Shown: positions 44,231 to 53,291 of the stretch, piece by piece | How the letters are laid out: every line of letters starts with the position of its first letter | Position numbering within the stretch: the stretch's first letter is position 1 | Assembly: GCF_000526495.1 (NCBI RefSeq) | Contig: NZ_JAGE01000001.1 | Location: 186,001 to 250,000 of the forward strand | Source: Ruminiclostridium josui JCM 17888 | GTDB lineage: Bacteria; Bacillota; Clostridia; Acetivibrionales; DSM-1351 | Direction of reading: 5' to 3' | Length of the DNA: 64,000 nt | Position numbers and translations under genes: made by a program | The notes under the pieces: model-generated | Seen by the model: the letters and a program-made list of their open reading frames with translations, nothing else | What the model was told of the DNA's origin: nothing | Database searches by the model: none

Positions 44231-45145
44231 TTATACCCTTATAATTTTTGCACCTAAAGAAGACAGTTTATCTTCTATTTTGTAGTAGCCTCTGTCAATA
44301 TGCTCAAGGCCTGAAACTATAGTTTCCCCTTTTGCTGCTAACCCAGCAAGAATTAAAGCCGCACCTCCGCGTAAATCTCTTGCGGCAACCTGCGCACCGT
44401 TAAGACCTTCAACCCCTTTTATAACAGCCACACGACTGTCAATTCTGATATTTGCACCCATCTTTAAGAGTTCGTCAACATGTTTGTACCTGCTTTCAAA
44501 TATTGTCTCTATTACAATGCTGGTACCTTTACATATTGAAAGCAATGCCATCAGCTGTGCCTGCATATCCGTTGGGAATCCAGGGTAAGGCAGCGTCCGT
44601 ACTACTTCAATTGCATCTAACCTTGCTCCAGAGTTTACCTGAATATCATTCCTTTTTATAGAAATTTGACAACCTATATCCCTTAAAACCGAAGCAATAG
44701 ATATAATGTGTTCCGGAATAATGTTCTTTATTGTTACGTTTCCGCCTGTAATAGCAGCTGCAACCATATATGTACCAGTAATTATTCTATCTGGAATTAC
44801 AGTATGCTCAACATTGTTTGGTTTTTTCTCAAGTCCTTTAATTCGTATTACACTTGACCCTGCTCCGGTTACCTTTGCACCGATTTTTTGCAGAAAGTTC
44901 TGCAAATCTACTATCTCAGGCTCTTTCGCTGCATTTCTGATAATAGTCTCCCCCTGTGCATATACAGCAGCTATCATGGTATTTTCAGTTGCACCTACAC
45001 TAGGATAATCAAGGTAAATGTCGCATCCCTTGAGTCCGTCTGATTCACATAATATGTAACCGCCGCTATCATCTATTTTTGCACCAAGGCTTCTCAATGC
45101 TTTCAAATGTAAATCTATAGGTCTTGGGCCTAATTCACAACCACC
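44231..45145 (-). pseudogene. murA: MurA, C-terminal part (catalytic Cys onward), severed
   Basis: MurA (UDP-GlcNAc enolpyruvyl transferase) makes the first committed peptidoglycan precursor. This piece of 304 codons starts in the active-site loop (GGCELGPRPIDLHL, Cys equals E. coli Cys115) and runs to the normal end (HIDRGYYKIEDKLSSLGAKI). Conserved EVVRTLPYPGFPTDMQAQL and FESRYKHVDELLKMGA are intact. The N-terminal third lies at 55718-56058 on the same strand. No start codon with a ribosome site is seen in this piece; the first in-frame TTG is at 45106. divIB follows 5 bases after the stop. Confidence 0.95.
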
Positions 45146-45161
45146 TGACTGTGTTACTTTG
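45146..45161. repeat. Inverted repeat at the left end of the DNA interrupting murA
   Basis: TGACTGTGTTACTTTG starts directly after the CC that ends the murA match (45144-45145). Its inverted partner, 15 of 16 bases identical, lies at 55702-55717 directly before the matching CC at 55718-55719. The repeats point inward from both junctions, as attachment-site arms or transposon ends would. Confidence 0.85.
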
Positions 45162-45180
45162 TTGGCACTATGTTTTAATA

Positions 45181-45210
45181 ATTATACCATAATGTAATAT
45201 TACCCATCAA
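45181..45210 (-). promoter_or_regulatory. Candidate promoter reading out of the inserted segment into murA/divIB
   Basis: Reading leftward, TTGATG (45205-45210) and TATAAT (45181-45186) are 18 bases apart with the extended -10 TG one base before TATAAT. It lies just inside the segment that splits murA and points toward the murA C-terminal piece, divIB, sbp, ftsA and ftsZ. It could keep the division genes transcribed after they were cut off from the original murA promoter (inference). Confidence 0.5.
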
Positions 45211-45277
45211 TGCGATATAAAACTTAAGAAATTTGTTAAAAATCAAAATAGTATATTTAAATGCAAACTCAAGATGA

Positions 45278-45283
45278 TATAAT
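45278..45283 (+). promoter_or_regulatory. Candidate -10 element of murT-gatD
   Basis: An extended -10, TGATATAAT, lies about 50 bp before murT in the 173-bp region between the left inverted repeat and murT. No good -35 is visible. It is divergent from the promoter at 45181-45210. Confidence 0.35.
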
Positions 45284-45334
45284 GTTTACTAAAAGTTATT
45301 AAATTTTGGCTTATAAAATTACTTAGGAGAATAT

Positions 45335-46738
45335 ATGAACTTTAGGAAAATATTTACAATAATATTATCAAAATTAACCATAAGAATACTCAGAATATTA
45401 AAAAAAGGCGGTACCACCTTACCAGGAAAAGTTGCCTTCAAATTATATCCTGATATTCTAAAGTCAATAGCAAAAGACTTTGAGGTAATCATGGTTACAG
45501 GAACTAACGGTAAGACAACTACTTCCAGAATTATTGAAGAAATTCTTAAAAACAATAATGTTGATTACATAACCAACAAATCTGGTGCAAATTTATTAAG
45601 TGGTATAACTACTACTTTTATACAAGCAGTTTCTCCTTTGGGAAAGCCTAAGCACAAGACAGCTCTCATTGAAAGTGACGAGGCAGCATTTAATCAAGTT
45701 ACAAAGCATCTTCAACCAAAGTCTGTAGTAGTTACCAACTTTTTCCGAGACCAGTTGGATAGATACGGAGAACTCTATTCTACACTGAATGCTGTTAAAT
45801 CGGGATTGGACAGGCTGGATGAAAAAACTACCCTTATACTCAATGCCGATGATTCAATGTGTGCATCACTTGGGCATGAAACTGAGAAGCCTGTATTTTA
45901 TTATGGTTTTGGAGAAGCTGCCAGTCAACAGAATTCTGAAAATATCAATACTGATGCCATGTTCTGTATTTTCTGTAAAGGAAAATACCAGTACAAAAAC
46001 CATGTATACGGTCATTTAGGCGGATTCTATTGCCCGGAATGCGGATATTCAAGACCTGCGGCAGACCTTGAATGTATTGGTATTCAAGAAGCCGGCAGCA
46101 GTTATACAACTATCAAGTGGAAGTGTTCAAAGGCATTATCCGCTGACGAGGCAGAACATACAACCCGGATTAATCTTCCCGGTCTCTATAATGTATATAA
46201 TGCAATGGCTGCCGCAACATGTGGACTCTCACTTGCATACAGTCATGAAACGGTGCAGAAGTCTATGGAATCCTTTGAATGCGGCTTCGGCAGAATGGAA
46301 ACCATTAATGTTGGAGATAAATCAATAAAATTAATCCTTGTGAAAAATCCTACAGGGTTTAATCAGGTGCTTAACTTCCTGACTCTTGACAGTCAACCAC
46401 TTAATATAGCCTTTCTTATCAATGACAAGTTGGCTGATGGAACAGACATTTCCTGGCTGTGGGATGTTGATTTTGAGCACTTGAATACTGCAAGTGACAG
46501 AATCGTCAATCTAATAACCTCGGGTATACGCGGTGAAGATATGGCTGTACGTCTTAAATACAGCGGCCTAGATACAAAGAAAATCAGAATTATAAAAGAC
46601 TATCACAGGGTTATTGATGAAGGACTAAAAGCTGTTGCTGACGGCGGATGCTTTTATATTCTGCCTACTTACACAGCTATGTTAGATATCAGAGGCATTT
46701 TAAAGAAAAAGTTTAACTTAAAGGAGTTCTGGAAATAG
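45335..46738 (+). CDS. murT: MurT, lipid II isoglutaminyl synthase Mur-ligase subunit
   Basis: MurT with GatD amidates the alpha-carboxyl of D-Glu in lipid II. The 467-residue protein has the Mur-ligase ATP site VTGTNGKTTTSRIIEEIL, TALIESDEAAF, a Cys4 zinc ribbon (CIFC and CPEC, about residues 208-233) typical of MurT, and a C-terminal DUF1727 domain (GFNQVLNFLTLDSQPL). The ATG follows TTAGGAG. gatD begins 2 bases after the stop. Confidence 0.96.
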   Translation: MNFRKIFTIILSKLTIRILRILKKGGTTLPGKVAFKLYPDILKSIAKDFEVIMVTGTNGKTTTSRIIEEILKNNNVDYITNKSGANLLSGITTTFIQAVSPLGKPKHKTALIESDEAAFNQVTKHLQPKSVVVTNFFRDQLDRYGELYSTLNAVKSGLDRLDEKTTLILNADDSMCASLGHETEKPVFYYGFGEAASQQNSENINTDAMFCIFCKGKYQYKNHVYGHLGGFYCPECGYSRPAADLECIGIQEAGSSYTTIKWKCSKALSADEAEHTTRINLPGLYNVYNAMAAATCGLSLAYSHETVQKSMESFECGFGRMETINVGDKSIKLILVKNPTGFNQVLNFLTLDSQPLNIAFLINDKLADGTDISWLWDVDFEHLNTASDRIVNLITSGIRGEDMAVRLKYSGLDTKKIRIIKDYHRVIDEGLKAVADGGCFYILPTYTAMLDIRGILKKKFNLKEFWK

Positions 46739-46740
46739 AT

Positions 46741-47487
46741 ATGTATCAATTAAAAATTTGTCACTTATACCCTGATCTTTTAAACACCTACGGAGACATG
46801 GGAAACATACTTGCTCTAAAAAGGCGTGCTCAGTGGCGCAACATAGATGTATCAGTAACCAATGTCACTATCGGAGACAGTTTTGATTCTGAAGAGTATG
46901 ATATTGTTTTTCTCGGAGGCGGTCAGGATTACGAGCAAGAGATTATCCAAAAGGATGTGCTGACCCAAAAAGGTACGGAAATTAAAAATGCAGTAGAAGG
47001 CAGCAAGGTATTCCTATGTATCTGCGGAGGATATCAGCTTATGGGAAAATACTATAAGACCTGGGACGGAAAAGAGTTGGAATACCTCGGAGCAATTGAT
47101 TTATGGACAATAGGCAGCAAGGAAAGAATGATAGGAAATATTGTATTTGAAAGTGAACTAATTTCAGATAATGGCTCACCTCTCAAAATCGTTGGATTTG
47201 AGAATCATTCTGGGCGTACCTATCTGGGGGAAAGTGTTCGTCCTTTGGGTAAAGTCCTTTTCGGCAATGGTAATAATGGTACGGATGGATTTGAAGGCGC
47301 TGTCTATAAAAACGTTTATTGCTCATACTCCCATGGAAGTCTACTGCCAAAAAATCCCCTTCTGGCGGACCATCTGATATCTTTAGCCTTAAAGCAAAAG
47401 TATGATAAATTTGATGGCCTCAATCAGTTGGAAGATGCTTTTGAGAATGCCGCAAGATTTACCATGATTCAAAGGATATTAAAATAG
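46741..47487 (+). CDS. gatD: GatD, glutamine amidotransferase subunit of lipid II amidation
   Basis: GatD releases ammonia from glutamine for MurT. The 248-residue class I amidotransferase (CobB/CobQ type) has the nucleophile Cys in FLCICGGYQLMGKYY, FLGGGQDYEQE, and the catalytic His in YCSYSHGSLLPKNP. Translation is coupled with murT. It is the partner in all Gram-positive MurT operons. Confidence 0.95.
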   Translation: MYQLKICHLYPDLLNTYGDMGNILALKRRAQWRNIDVSVTNVTIGDSFDSEEYDIVFLGGGQDYEQEIIQKDVLTQKGTEIKNAVEGSKVFLCICGGYQLMGKYYKTWDGKELEYLGAIDLWTIGSKERMIGNIVFESELISDNGSPLKIVGFENHSGRTYLGESVRPLGKVLFGNGNNGTDGFEGAVYKNVYCSYSHGSLLPKNPLLADHLISLALKQKYDKFDGLNQLEDAFENAARFTMIQRILK

Positions 47488-47559
47488 TTTTAACCTATAA
47501 AAAATTATTGACTTTTGATTAAATTGCATGTTACTATAATTTTAATACAATACTTGTAA

Positions 47560-47838
47560 GTAAATGTGATGAGTGGGAAAAGTAAACTATATGAGTCTTC
47601 AAAGCGAGCAATGATTTGGTGGAAGCATTGCAGGATAGTATTTTCGAAGTTCTCCCATGAACAGTTGGCTGAACCTTTTATGTAGGTCATACCGGGTCTT
47701 TCCCGTTACAGGAAGAAGTGTATCGGAAAATTTATTTTCTTTTCCCGTACATGATTGAGTGGGTTTTTTACCAATTTGGGTGGTACCGCGTAGGCTATAA
47801 GTCTTCGTCCCTTGTTTATAGGGATGAGGGCTTTTTTA
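47560..47838 (+). ncRNA. T-box leader of the DAHP synthase gene, probably Phe-specific
   Basis: The 427-bp gap before the DAHP synthase gene holds a T-box riboswitch: Stem I from about 47566, the T-box core TGGGTGGTACCGCG at 47777-47790 and a terminator hairpin (GTCTTCGTCCC/GGGATGAGGGC, T6) at 47799-47838. In Stem I, AGTA stands opposite GAAG-TTC. By comparison with the tyrS leader in this window (GAAT-TAC) the specifier is TTC (47650-47652), a Phe codon; another TTC at 47643-47645 gives the same answer. Uncharged tRNA-Phe would allow read-through. Confidence 0.85.
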
Positions 47839-47914
47839 TTTACTAAAACCCTAAATGCTAACTAGTTTACTTGAGACTTTTGTATTAAAAATTTTATTTG
47901 TGGAGGGTTAAGTT

Positions 47915-48928
47915 ATGATTATTGTAATGAAGCAAAGTGCAACAGCAAAGGACATTGAAAACGTTGAAAGCAGGCTGCTTGATTTGGGTTTTAAAACCCA
48001 TCCCATTCACGGAGATATAAAAACAGTAATTGGGGCAATCGGTGATAAAAGACTTCTTAATATTCACTCTATATCCCAGATGCAAGGTGTAGAAACCCTT
48101 GTACCTATTATGAAACCGTATAAACTTGCAGGTAATGAACTTCAGCATACACCGACAGTTATAGATGTGGGTGGAGTAAAAATAGGCGGCGAAGAGATTG
48201 TTGTAATGGCCGGGCCATGCGCTATTGAAAACGAGAAAGACTTTGTTGATACTGCAATCAGTGTAAAGGAAAGTGGAGCTAAAATCTTAAGGGGCGGTGC
48301 TTTTAAGCCCAGAAGTTCTCCATATGCATTCCAAGGACTTGAAGAAGATGGCCTTAAAATAATGGTTGCAGGTCGTGAAGCCACCGGACTTAAAATTGTT
48401 ACTGAGGTTGTTGACACTAGAGATGTAGAACTTGTAAACAAATATACAGATATTTTTCAAATAGGTGCAAGAAACATGCAGAACTTCAGGTTATTAAGTG
48501 AAGTAGGCATGACCCGTAAGCCTGTACTATTAAAAAGAGGGCTGTCTGCAACTATTGAAGAATGGCTTATGGCTGCTGAATATATAATAGCTGAGGGTAA
48601 TCATGACGTTATTCTTTGTGAAAGGGGTATACGTACTTTTGAAACAATGACTAGAAATACCCTCGATTTGAGTGCAATACCAGCAATAAAAGATGTTTCT
48701 CATCTTCCTGTTGTAGTTGATCCAAGTCATGCTACAGGTAACTGGAAATATGTCCCAGCCCTAGCAAAGGGAGCAATTGCTACAGGCGCAGATGGTCTTA
48801 TTATTGAGGTTCACCCCAATCCACCATGTGCTTTATGTGACGGTCCTCAGTCTCTAAGGCCTATGAGATTTAAAAGCCTTATGGAGGAATTGAAATTGGT
48901 AGCACAGGCAGTACAAAGATCAATTTAA
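47915..48928 (+). CDS. aroF: 3-deoxy-7-phosphoheptulonate (DAHP) synthase, AroF type
   Basis: This enzyme joins phosphoenolpyruvate and erythrose-4-phosphate to start aromatic amino-acid synthesis. The 337 residues have an N-terminal ferredoxin-like regulatory domain (about 1-70, MIIVMKQSATAKDIENV) as in type I-beta enzymes subject to feedback inhibition, then the barrel with MAGPCAIEN, RGGAFKPRSSPYAFQG, LLKRGLSATIEEWL and DPSHATG. The ATG follows GGAGG. Control by a Phe-type T-box fits its role. Confidence 0.96.
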   Translation: MIIVMKQSATAKDIENVESRLLDLGFKTHPIHGDIKTVIGAIGDKRLLNIHSISQMQGVETLVPIMKPYKLAGNELQHTPTVIDVGGVKIGGEEIVVMAGPCAIENEKDFVDTAISVKESGAKILRGGAFKPRSSPYAFQGLEEDGLKIMVAGREATGLKIVTEVVDTRDVELVNKYTDIFQIGARNMQNFRLLSEVGMTRKPVLLKRGLSATIEEWLMAAEYIIAEGNHDVILCERGIRTFETMTRNTLDLSAIPAIKDVSHLPVVVDPSHATGNWKYVPALAKGAIATGADGLIIEVHPNPPCALCDGPQSLRPMRFKSLMEELKLVAQAVQRSI

Positions 48929-48937
48929 TCCTACCAA

Positions 48938-48980
48938 AAAAGGAAAGCTACTGTTAAAATCAGAGCTTTCCTTTTCATTT
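48938..48980. terminator. Bidirectional terminator after aroF
   Basis: AAAAGGAAAGCT (48938-48949) and AGCTTTCCTTTT (48964-48975) pair over 12 bases around a 14-base loop, with A-rich and T-rich flanks on each side. It lies between the convergent aroF and the gene at 48999, and can serve both. Confidence 0.85.
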
Positions 48981-48998
48981 ATTGTATTTTTATATTAT

Positions 48999-49346
48999 CT
49001 ATATTATGTATTCTAAGTCAGCTGGTTCATAAGTAAAATCATTGTCCTCTTTAAAAATAACCTGTATACAGTCAACGCCACCGCAATTTAGCTTATCCAA
49101 TTCATTTAGTTTCAAGTACATCAACGTGTTTTCAAAAATTTTTATGTTTATTCTGTCGAATATCTCTTTTTGTAAAATATCAACTATAGTTTTTATATTA
49201 TCAACCGCGGAATGCATTGATTTTGACTCAATAATAACAGGTATTCTGGAGTTTGTAGGACTTAACAGCTTTACATGAAGTATTCCGGGATCAACAACAT
49301 TTTGTGTAGGATATAGCAAATCTCTTTCAAATAGAAGTGAACTCAT
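48999..49346 (-). CDS. Protein of unknown function (115 aa)
   Basis: I do not recognise this protein. It has no membrane segment or signal sequence. It alternates beta-like segments with acidic residues and contains a CGGVDC pair of cysteines near residue 90. The ATG at 49346 follows GGAGGTGC, a strong ribosome site. It faces the aroF terminator and lies upstream of no obvious partner; the transglycosylase gene 58 bp away reads in the same direction. Codon use resembles its neighbours. Confidence 0.75.
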   Translation of the reverse strand: MSSLLFERDLLYPTQNVVDPGILHVKLLSPTNSRIPVIIESKSMHSAVDNIKTIVDILQKEIFDRINIKIFENTLMYLKLNELDKLNCGGVDCIQVIFKEDNDFTYEPADLEYII

Positions 49347-49403
49347 AACCCTTGCACCTCCTAAATTAGATAGTACATTTTTCCTTACACTATAAAAATA
49401 TCA

Positions 49404-49982
49404 CTATTTGTCAACATCGTAAAGCTTTTTATACATTTTATAGTATTTTTGTATCCTAGAAACATAATTTTCTGTTTCTTCAAAAGGTATAATACTAAGG
49501 CTCTTTCCGTCATGACTTTTTTCAGGATCTTTCAGCCATTTTGACACGTTTCCGCTACCTGCATTGTAAGCAGCCAATGCAACCACCGTATCATAATCAA
49601 ACTGCTTTAACAGATTCGCCAAATACCAGCAGCCAATTTTTATATTTGTTTCGGGTTCAAGGAGCATACTTTTTTCAAAGTTATTAATTCCTGCCTTTTC
49701 AGCAGCCCACTCCCCCGTGCTGTCCATTATCTGCATGAGGCCCTTGGCTTCTCTAGGAGAAACAGCCTGGGAATTAAATCCGCTTTCTGCTTTTATAACC
49801 GCATAAACCATATAGTTATCAAGATTATATTGCCGGGCGTACTTCTCAACATACTCCGTATATTCCAAAGGATATAAGTATTCTAAAACATACCTTGAAG
49901 CAGCTATTCCTACTGCTGCTATGATAACAAGTGTGATTAGCACACCTAATATTTTTATACCGCCTTTTTTCTTTTTCCTCAA
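49404..49982 (-). CDS. Membrane-anchored lytic transglycosylase (SLT family)
   Basis: This enzyme cleaves the glycan strands of peptidoglycan. The product of 192 residues has a short basic N-terminus (RKKKKGG), one membrane segment (about 10-32) and an SLT domain with the catalytic Glu in AVIKAESGFNSQAVS, then AKGLMQIM and the AYNAGSGNVSKWL motif. The TTG at 49982 follows AGGTG; the coaE stop overlaps this site, suggesting coupling. polA-coaE-slt is a common clostridial order. Confidence 0.9.
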   Translation of the reverse strand: MRKKKKGGIKILGVLITLVIIAAVGIAASRYVLEYLYPLEYTEYVEKYARQYNLDNYMVYAVIKAESGFNSQAVSPREAKGLMQIMDSTGEWAAEKAGINNFEKSMLLEPETNIKIGCWYLANLLKQFDYDTVVALAAYNAGSGNVSKWLKDPEKSHDGKSLSIIPFEETENYVSRIQKYYKMYKKLYDVDK

Positions 49983-49987
49983 AAAAA

Positions 49988-50599
49988 TCACCTTAACAGC
50001 CTTGCAAACTGAATTTCCACTTCTTTTCTAAGGAGTTTCACATCAGCATTATTATTGATAACTTTATTCGCAATACTTAAATATTCCTCATCTGAAATCT
50101 GGGATTGTATTCTCGAAACAGCTTCCTCATAGGTCATACCGTTTCTCTTCATGATTCTTTCAATCCTTACTTCCATTAAGGAAAATACTGTCCAAACCTC
50201 ATCACATAAATCAAGAAAACCGTTTTTTATAGGAATGGGTGCATCAATAACAATAACTTTTGTCTGTTTTAGCAGCTGCTCTTCCACATTTTCTTTTATT
50301 TTTTTGGCAACATATTTATGCACAATACTGTTCAAGACCCTGAGTTTGTTTTCATCATTAAACACTAGGGCCGCTAGTTCCTTGCGTTTAAGCTGTCCCC
50401 AATCATCAAGTATATCCTTACCAAACTCCTGTGTCAACTCTTCTAAAGCCAATTTCCCAGGCTCTACCACCTCTCTGCTTATTACATCTGCATCAATTAC
50501 TACAGCACCAAGTTCTTTGAGTATACTACTTACTGTACTTTTTCCGCTTCCTATTCCACCTGTTACCCCTAAAATAATTGATTTTCTATTTTGTTTCAT
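49988..50599 (-). CDS. coaE: Dephospho-CoA kinase CoaE
   Basis: CoaE catalyses the last step of coenzyme A synthesis. The 203-residue protein has Walker A VTGGIGSGKST, DADVISREV, the lid (RIMKRNGMTYEEAVSRIQSQ) and KVINNNADV. The ATG at 50599 (MKQNRK) overlaps the polA stop by 14 bases; GGGGATAG precedes it. An ATG five codons upstream also lies inside polA but has no better site. Confidence 0.94.
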   Translation of the reverse strand: MKQNRKSIILGVTGGIGSGKSTVSSILKELGAVVIDADVISREVVEPGKLALEELTQEFGKDILDDWGQLKRKELAALVFNDENKLRVLNSIVHKYVAKKIKENVEEQLLKQTKVIVIDAPIPIKNGFLDLCDEVWTVFSLMEVRIERIMKRNGMTYEEAVSRIQSQISDEEYLSIANKVINNNADVKLLRKEVEIQFARLLR

Positions 50600-53276
50600 A
50601 CCAACTATCCCCATGTTTTACATCTACTGTTAAAGGCACTTTTAGTTGTACGGCATTTTCCATACAATCCTTTAGCAATTTTGATACTTCTTCCAATTCG
50701 GATTTTTCTGTTTCCACAATCAATTCATCATGAACCTGAAGAATAAGTTTTGACTTAAGCTTTCTCTTTTTTAGTTCATTGTAAACCTTTACCATTGATA
50801 TTTTGATAATATCTGCTGCGCTTCCCTGAATAGGTGTATTCATTGCAACACGTTCCCCAAAGGAACGCATGTTAAAATTACTGGATTTTAGCTCAGGAAG
50901 ATACCTTCGTCTGTTATAAAGGGTGGTCACAAACCCAAATTCTTTGCCTTTTTCAACAGTATCACTCATATACTCCTTAACCTTGGAATACTTGTCTAGA
51001 TAGTCGTCTATATACTTTCTGGCTTCTTTTTTCGTTACCCCTATATCTTTTGATAGACTAAAATCACCAATACCGTAAACTATTCCAAAATTAACGGCTT
51101 TCGCTCTTGACCTCATAAGAGGTGATACCCCTTCCGGGGGTATTCCAAATACCTTTGATGCTGTAGTTGTATGAATATCCTCGTTTTTTAAGAAAGCTTC
51201 TATCATTGCAGGATCATCTGTTATATGCGCAAGTACTCTTAGCTCTATTTGTGAATAATCGGCATCCAATAGTACATAATCTTGATTGGTGGGAATAAAT
51301 ACCTTTCGTATTTTTCTTCCCATTTCCAATTTAACAGGTATATTTTGCAAATTAGGCTCAGTACTGCTGATTCTTCCCGTTGCCGTTACTGTCTGGTTAA
51401 AGTTTGAATGAATCTTACCATCCTCTTCTAGTACAGCCAAAAGTCCATCTGCATATGTTGACTTGAGCTTCATTAATTGTCTGTATTCGAGAATTCTTTC
51501 CACTATCTCATGCTTGTAGGAAAGCTGTTCTAGTACCTCCGCACTTGTTGAATATCCTGTTTTCGTTTTCTTTCCCACAGGCAGTCCAAGTTTTTCAAAA
51601 AGTATTACACCCAGCTGTTTTGGAGAATTAATATTAAAGGTCTCCCCGGCCTGCATGTATATTTCATTTTCAAGTATTACAAGTCTTGAATCCAATTCCT
51701 TTGAATATGCTTTCAGACCTTCTACATCAACTTTGAAGCCCCTTAACTCCATATCAGCCAGTACCTCAACAAGAGGAAGTTCTATTTTATAGTAAAGTTC
51801 ATCCTGGCCATTCTCCCTTATAATTGGACGCAGCTTTTCAGTCAGCCCAAATATGGCATTTATCGCAGCAGCACAAACCTCCGATGAACTTACATCCTGT
51901 CCCTGGTCAAGTCTTTTGCCATGTTTATCATATAAAACTTCAACTGGGGTGATACTTTGTTTTAGCTTATCTTCAGAAAGCTCAGAAATTGTGTAAGTAC
52001 TTCTGGTAGGTTCAAGTATATATGCTGCTATAAAAGTATCAAACACTACATTTTCAAGCTCTATTCCGTGAGATTTGAGATACTTGTATAAGTTTTTCAA
52101 ATCATGTCCGTATTTTTCAATGTCCTTACTTTCAAACACTTCACGCAGTTCATTAATAGCCGCTTGGCAAGTTAATTTTTCAGAGAAAACAATATTTGCA
52201 GGAGCGTATTGCTCATTGCAAGCAAAAATACATAAATCATCCATATAACTGCCGGAAGGATCTACGTGATAATATACTGCTACTTTACCGCTAAGTTTAA
52301 TTACATTTATATATGATTGTAATTCACTTATGGAATCAACATCTACATGTTCAATTTTTAAAGCTTCAGTTGCTTCAATAAAAGGAGTATTTTCCAGACC
52401 AAACTTTTCGATTAATGTTTTAAACTCAAGACGCTTGAAAATACTGTAAAGTTTTTCTTTGTCAATCTCTACTCTTGCATAGTCATTAAGGTTCTCAACT
52501 CCGGGTACTTCTCTGTATATAGTAGCCAGTCTTTTACTCATAAAAGCAAGTTCTTTGTTATTTTCCAGTTTTTCACGAACGCCCTTCTTCTCTACTTTAT
52601 CTATGTTTTCATATAATTCTTCTAAAGAGTTAAACTTCTTAATCAAATCAAGGGCTGTTTTTTCGCCGATACCGGGTACTCCTGGAATGTTGTCCGAGGT
52701 ATCACCCATAAGCCCCTTTACGTCTATAAGCTGTCTTGGTGTTACACCGTATTTCTCTATAACCTTCTCATAATCGTATTGATCTGTTTCGGTTTTATTT
52801 CCTCTTGTTACAGGAAGTTTTATTCTTGTATGGTTAGAAGCCAACTGCAATGAATCCCTATCTCCCGTTAGCAGTACTGCTTCCATTCCCTGCTTTTCGG
52901 CATACAAAGAAACTGTTCCCAAAATATCGTCAGCTTCAAACCCTTCTACTTCGACCCTTGCAATGTTCATTGCATCTAAAACCTGTTTTATCAGTGGAAC
53001 CTGAACTGCCAACTCATTTGGCATTCCCTTTCTCTGAGCTTTGTATTGGTCATACTCCTTATGCCTGAATGTAGGAGCTTTTAAATCAAAAGCTACACAA
53101 ACATATCTTGGATTTTCATCCTGAAGATATTTTGAAAGTATATTTATAAACCCAAAAACCGCATTTGTATATAAACCCTCAGACGTTGTAAGCATGGCTG
53201 CTCTGCTAAGTCCATAAAATGCTCTGTTAAGTATACTGTTTCCGTCTACAACTAAAATTTTGTCTTCCGAATTCAT
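50586..53276 (-). CDS. polA: DNA polymerase I
   Basis: PolA fills gaps and removes RNA primers. The 896 residues have an N-terminal 5'-3' exonuclease (EGFEADDILGTVS, TGDRDSLQL, GLMGDTSDNIPGVPGIGEKTA), a central 3'-5' exonuclease-like domain and the C-terminal polymerase (DADYSQIELRVLAH, RSRAKAVNFGIVYGI, LQVHDELIVE). The usual Exo I Asp-x-Glu is not seen (the region reads VAVYYHVDPSGSYM), so proofreading is probably inactive as in other Firmicutes. The ATG follows GCGGAGG. Finding this housekeeping gene inside the DNA that splits murA is odd. Confidence 0.96.
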   Translation of the reverse strand: MNSEDKILVVDGNSILNRAFYGLSRAAMLTTSEGLYTNAVFGFINILSKYLQDENPRYVCVAFDLKAPTFRHKEYDQYKAQRKGMPNELAVQVPLIKQVLDAMNIARVEVEGFEADDILGTVSLYAEKQGMEAVLLTGDRDSLQLASNHTRIKLPVTRGNKTETDQYDYEKVIEKYGVTPRQLIDVKGLMGDTSDNIPGVPGIGEKTALDLIKKFNSLEELYENIDKVEKKGVREKLENNKELAFMSKRLATIYREVPGVENLNDYARVEIDKEKLYSIFKRLEFKTLIEKFGLENTPFIEATEALKIEHVDVDSISELQSYINVIKLSGKVAVYYHVDPSGSYMDDLCIFACNEQYAPANIVFSEKLTCQAAINELREVFESKDIEKYGHDLKNLYKYLKSHGIELENVVFDTFIAAYILEPTRSTYTISELSEDKLKQSITPVEVLYDKHGKRLDQGQDVSSSEVCAAAINAIFGLTEKLRPIIRENGQDELYYKIELPLVEVLADMELRGFKVDVEGLKAYSKELDSRLVILENEIYMQAGETFNINSPKQLGVILFEKLGLPVGKKTKTGYSTSAEVLEQLSYKHEIVERILEYRQLMKLKSTYADGLLAVLEEDGKIHSNFNQTVTATGRISSTEPNLQNIPVKLEMGRKIRKVFIPTNQDYVLLDADYSQIELRVLAHITDDPAMIEAFLKNEDIHTTTASKVFGIPPEGVSPLMRSRAKAVNFGIVYGIGDFSLSKDIGVTKKEARKYIDDYLDKYSKVKEYMSDTVEKGKEFGFVTTLYNRRRYLPELKSSNFNMRSFGERVAMNTPIQGSAADIIKISMVKVYNELKKRKLKSKLILQVHDELIVETEKSELEEVSKLLKDCMENAVQLKVPLTVDVKHGDSWYETK

Positions 53277-53291
53277 TTGTGCCTCCGCTAA

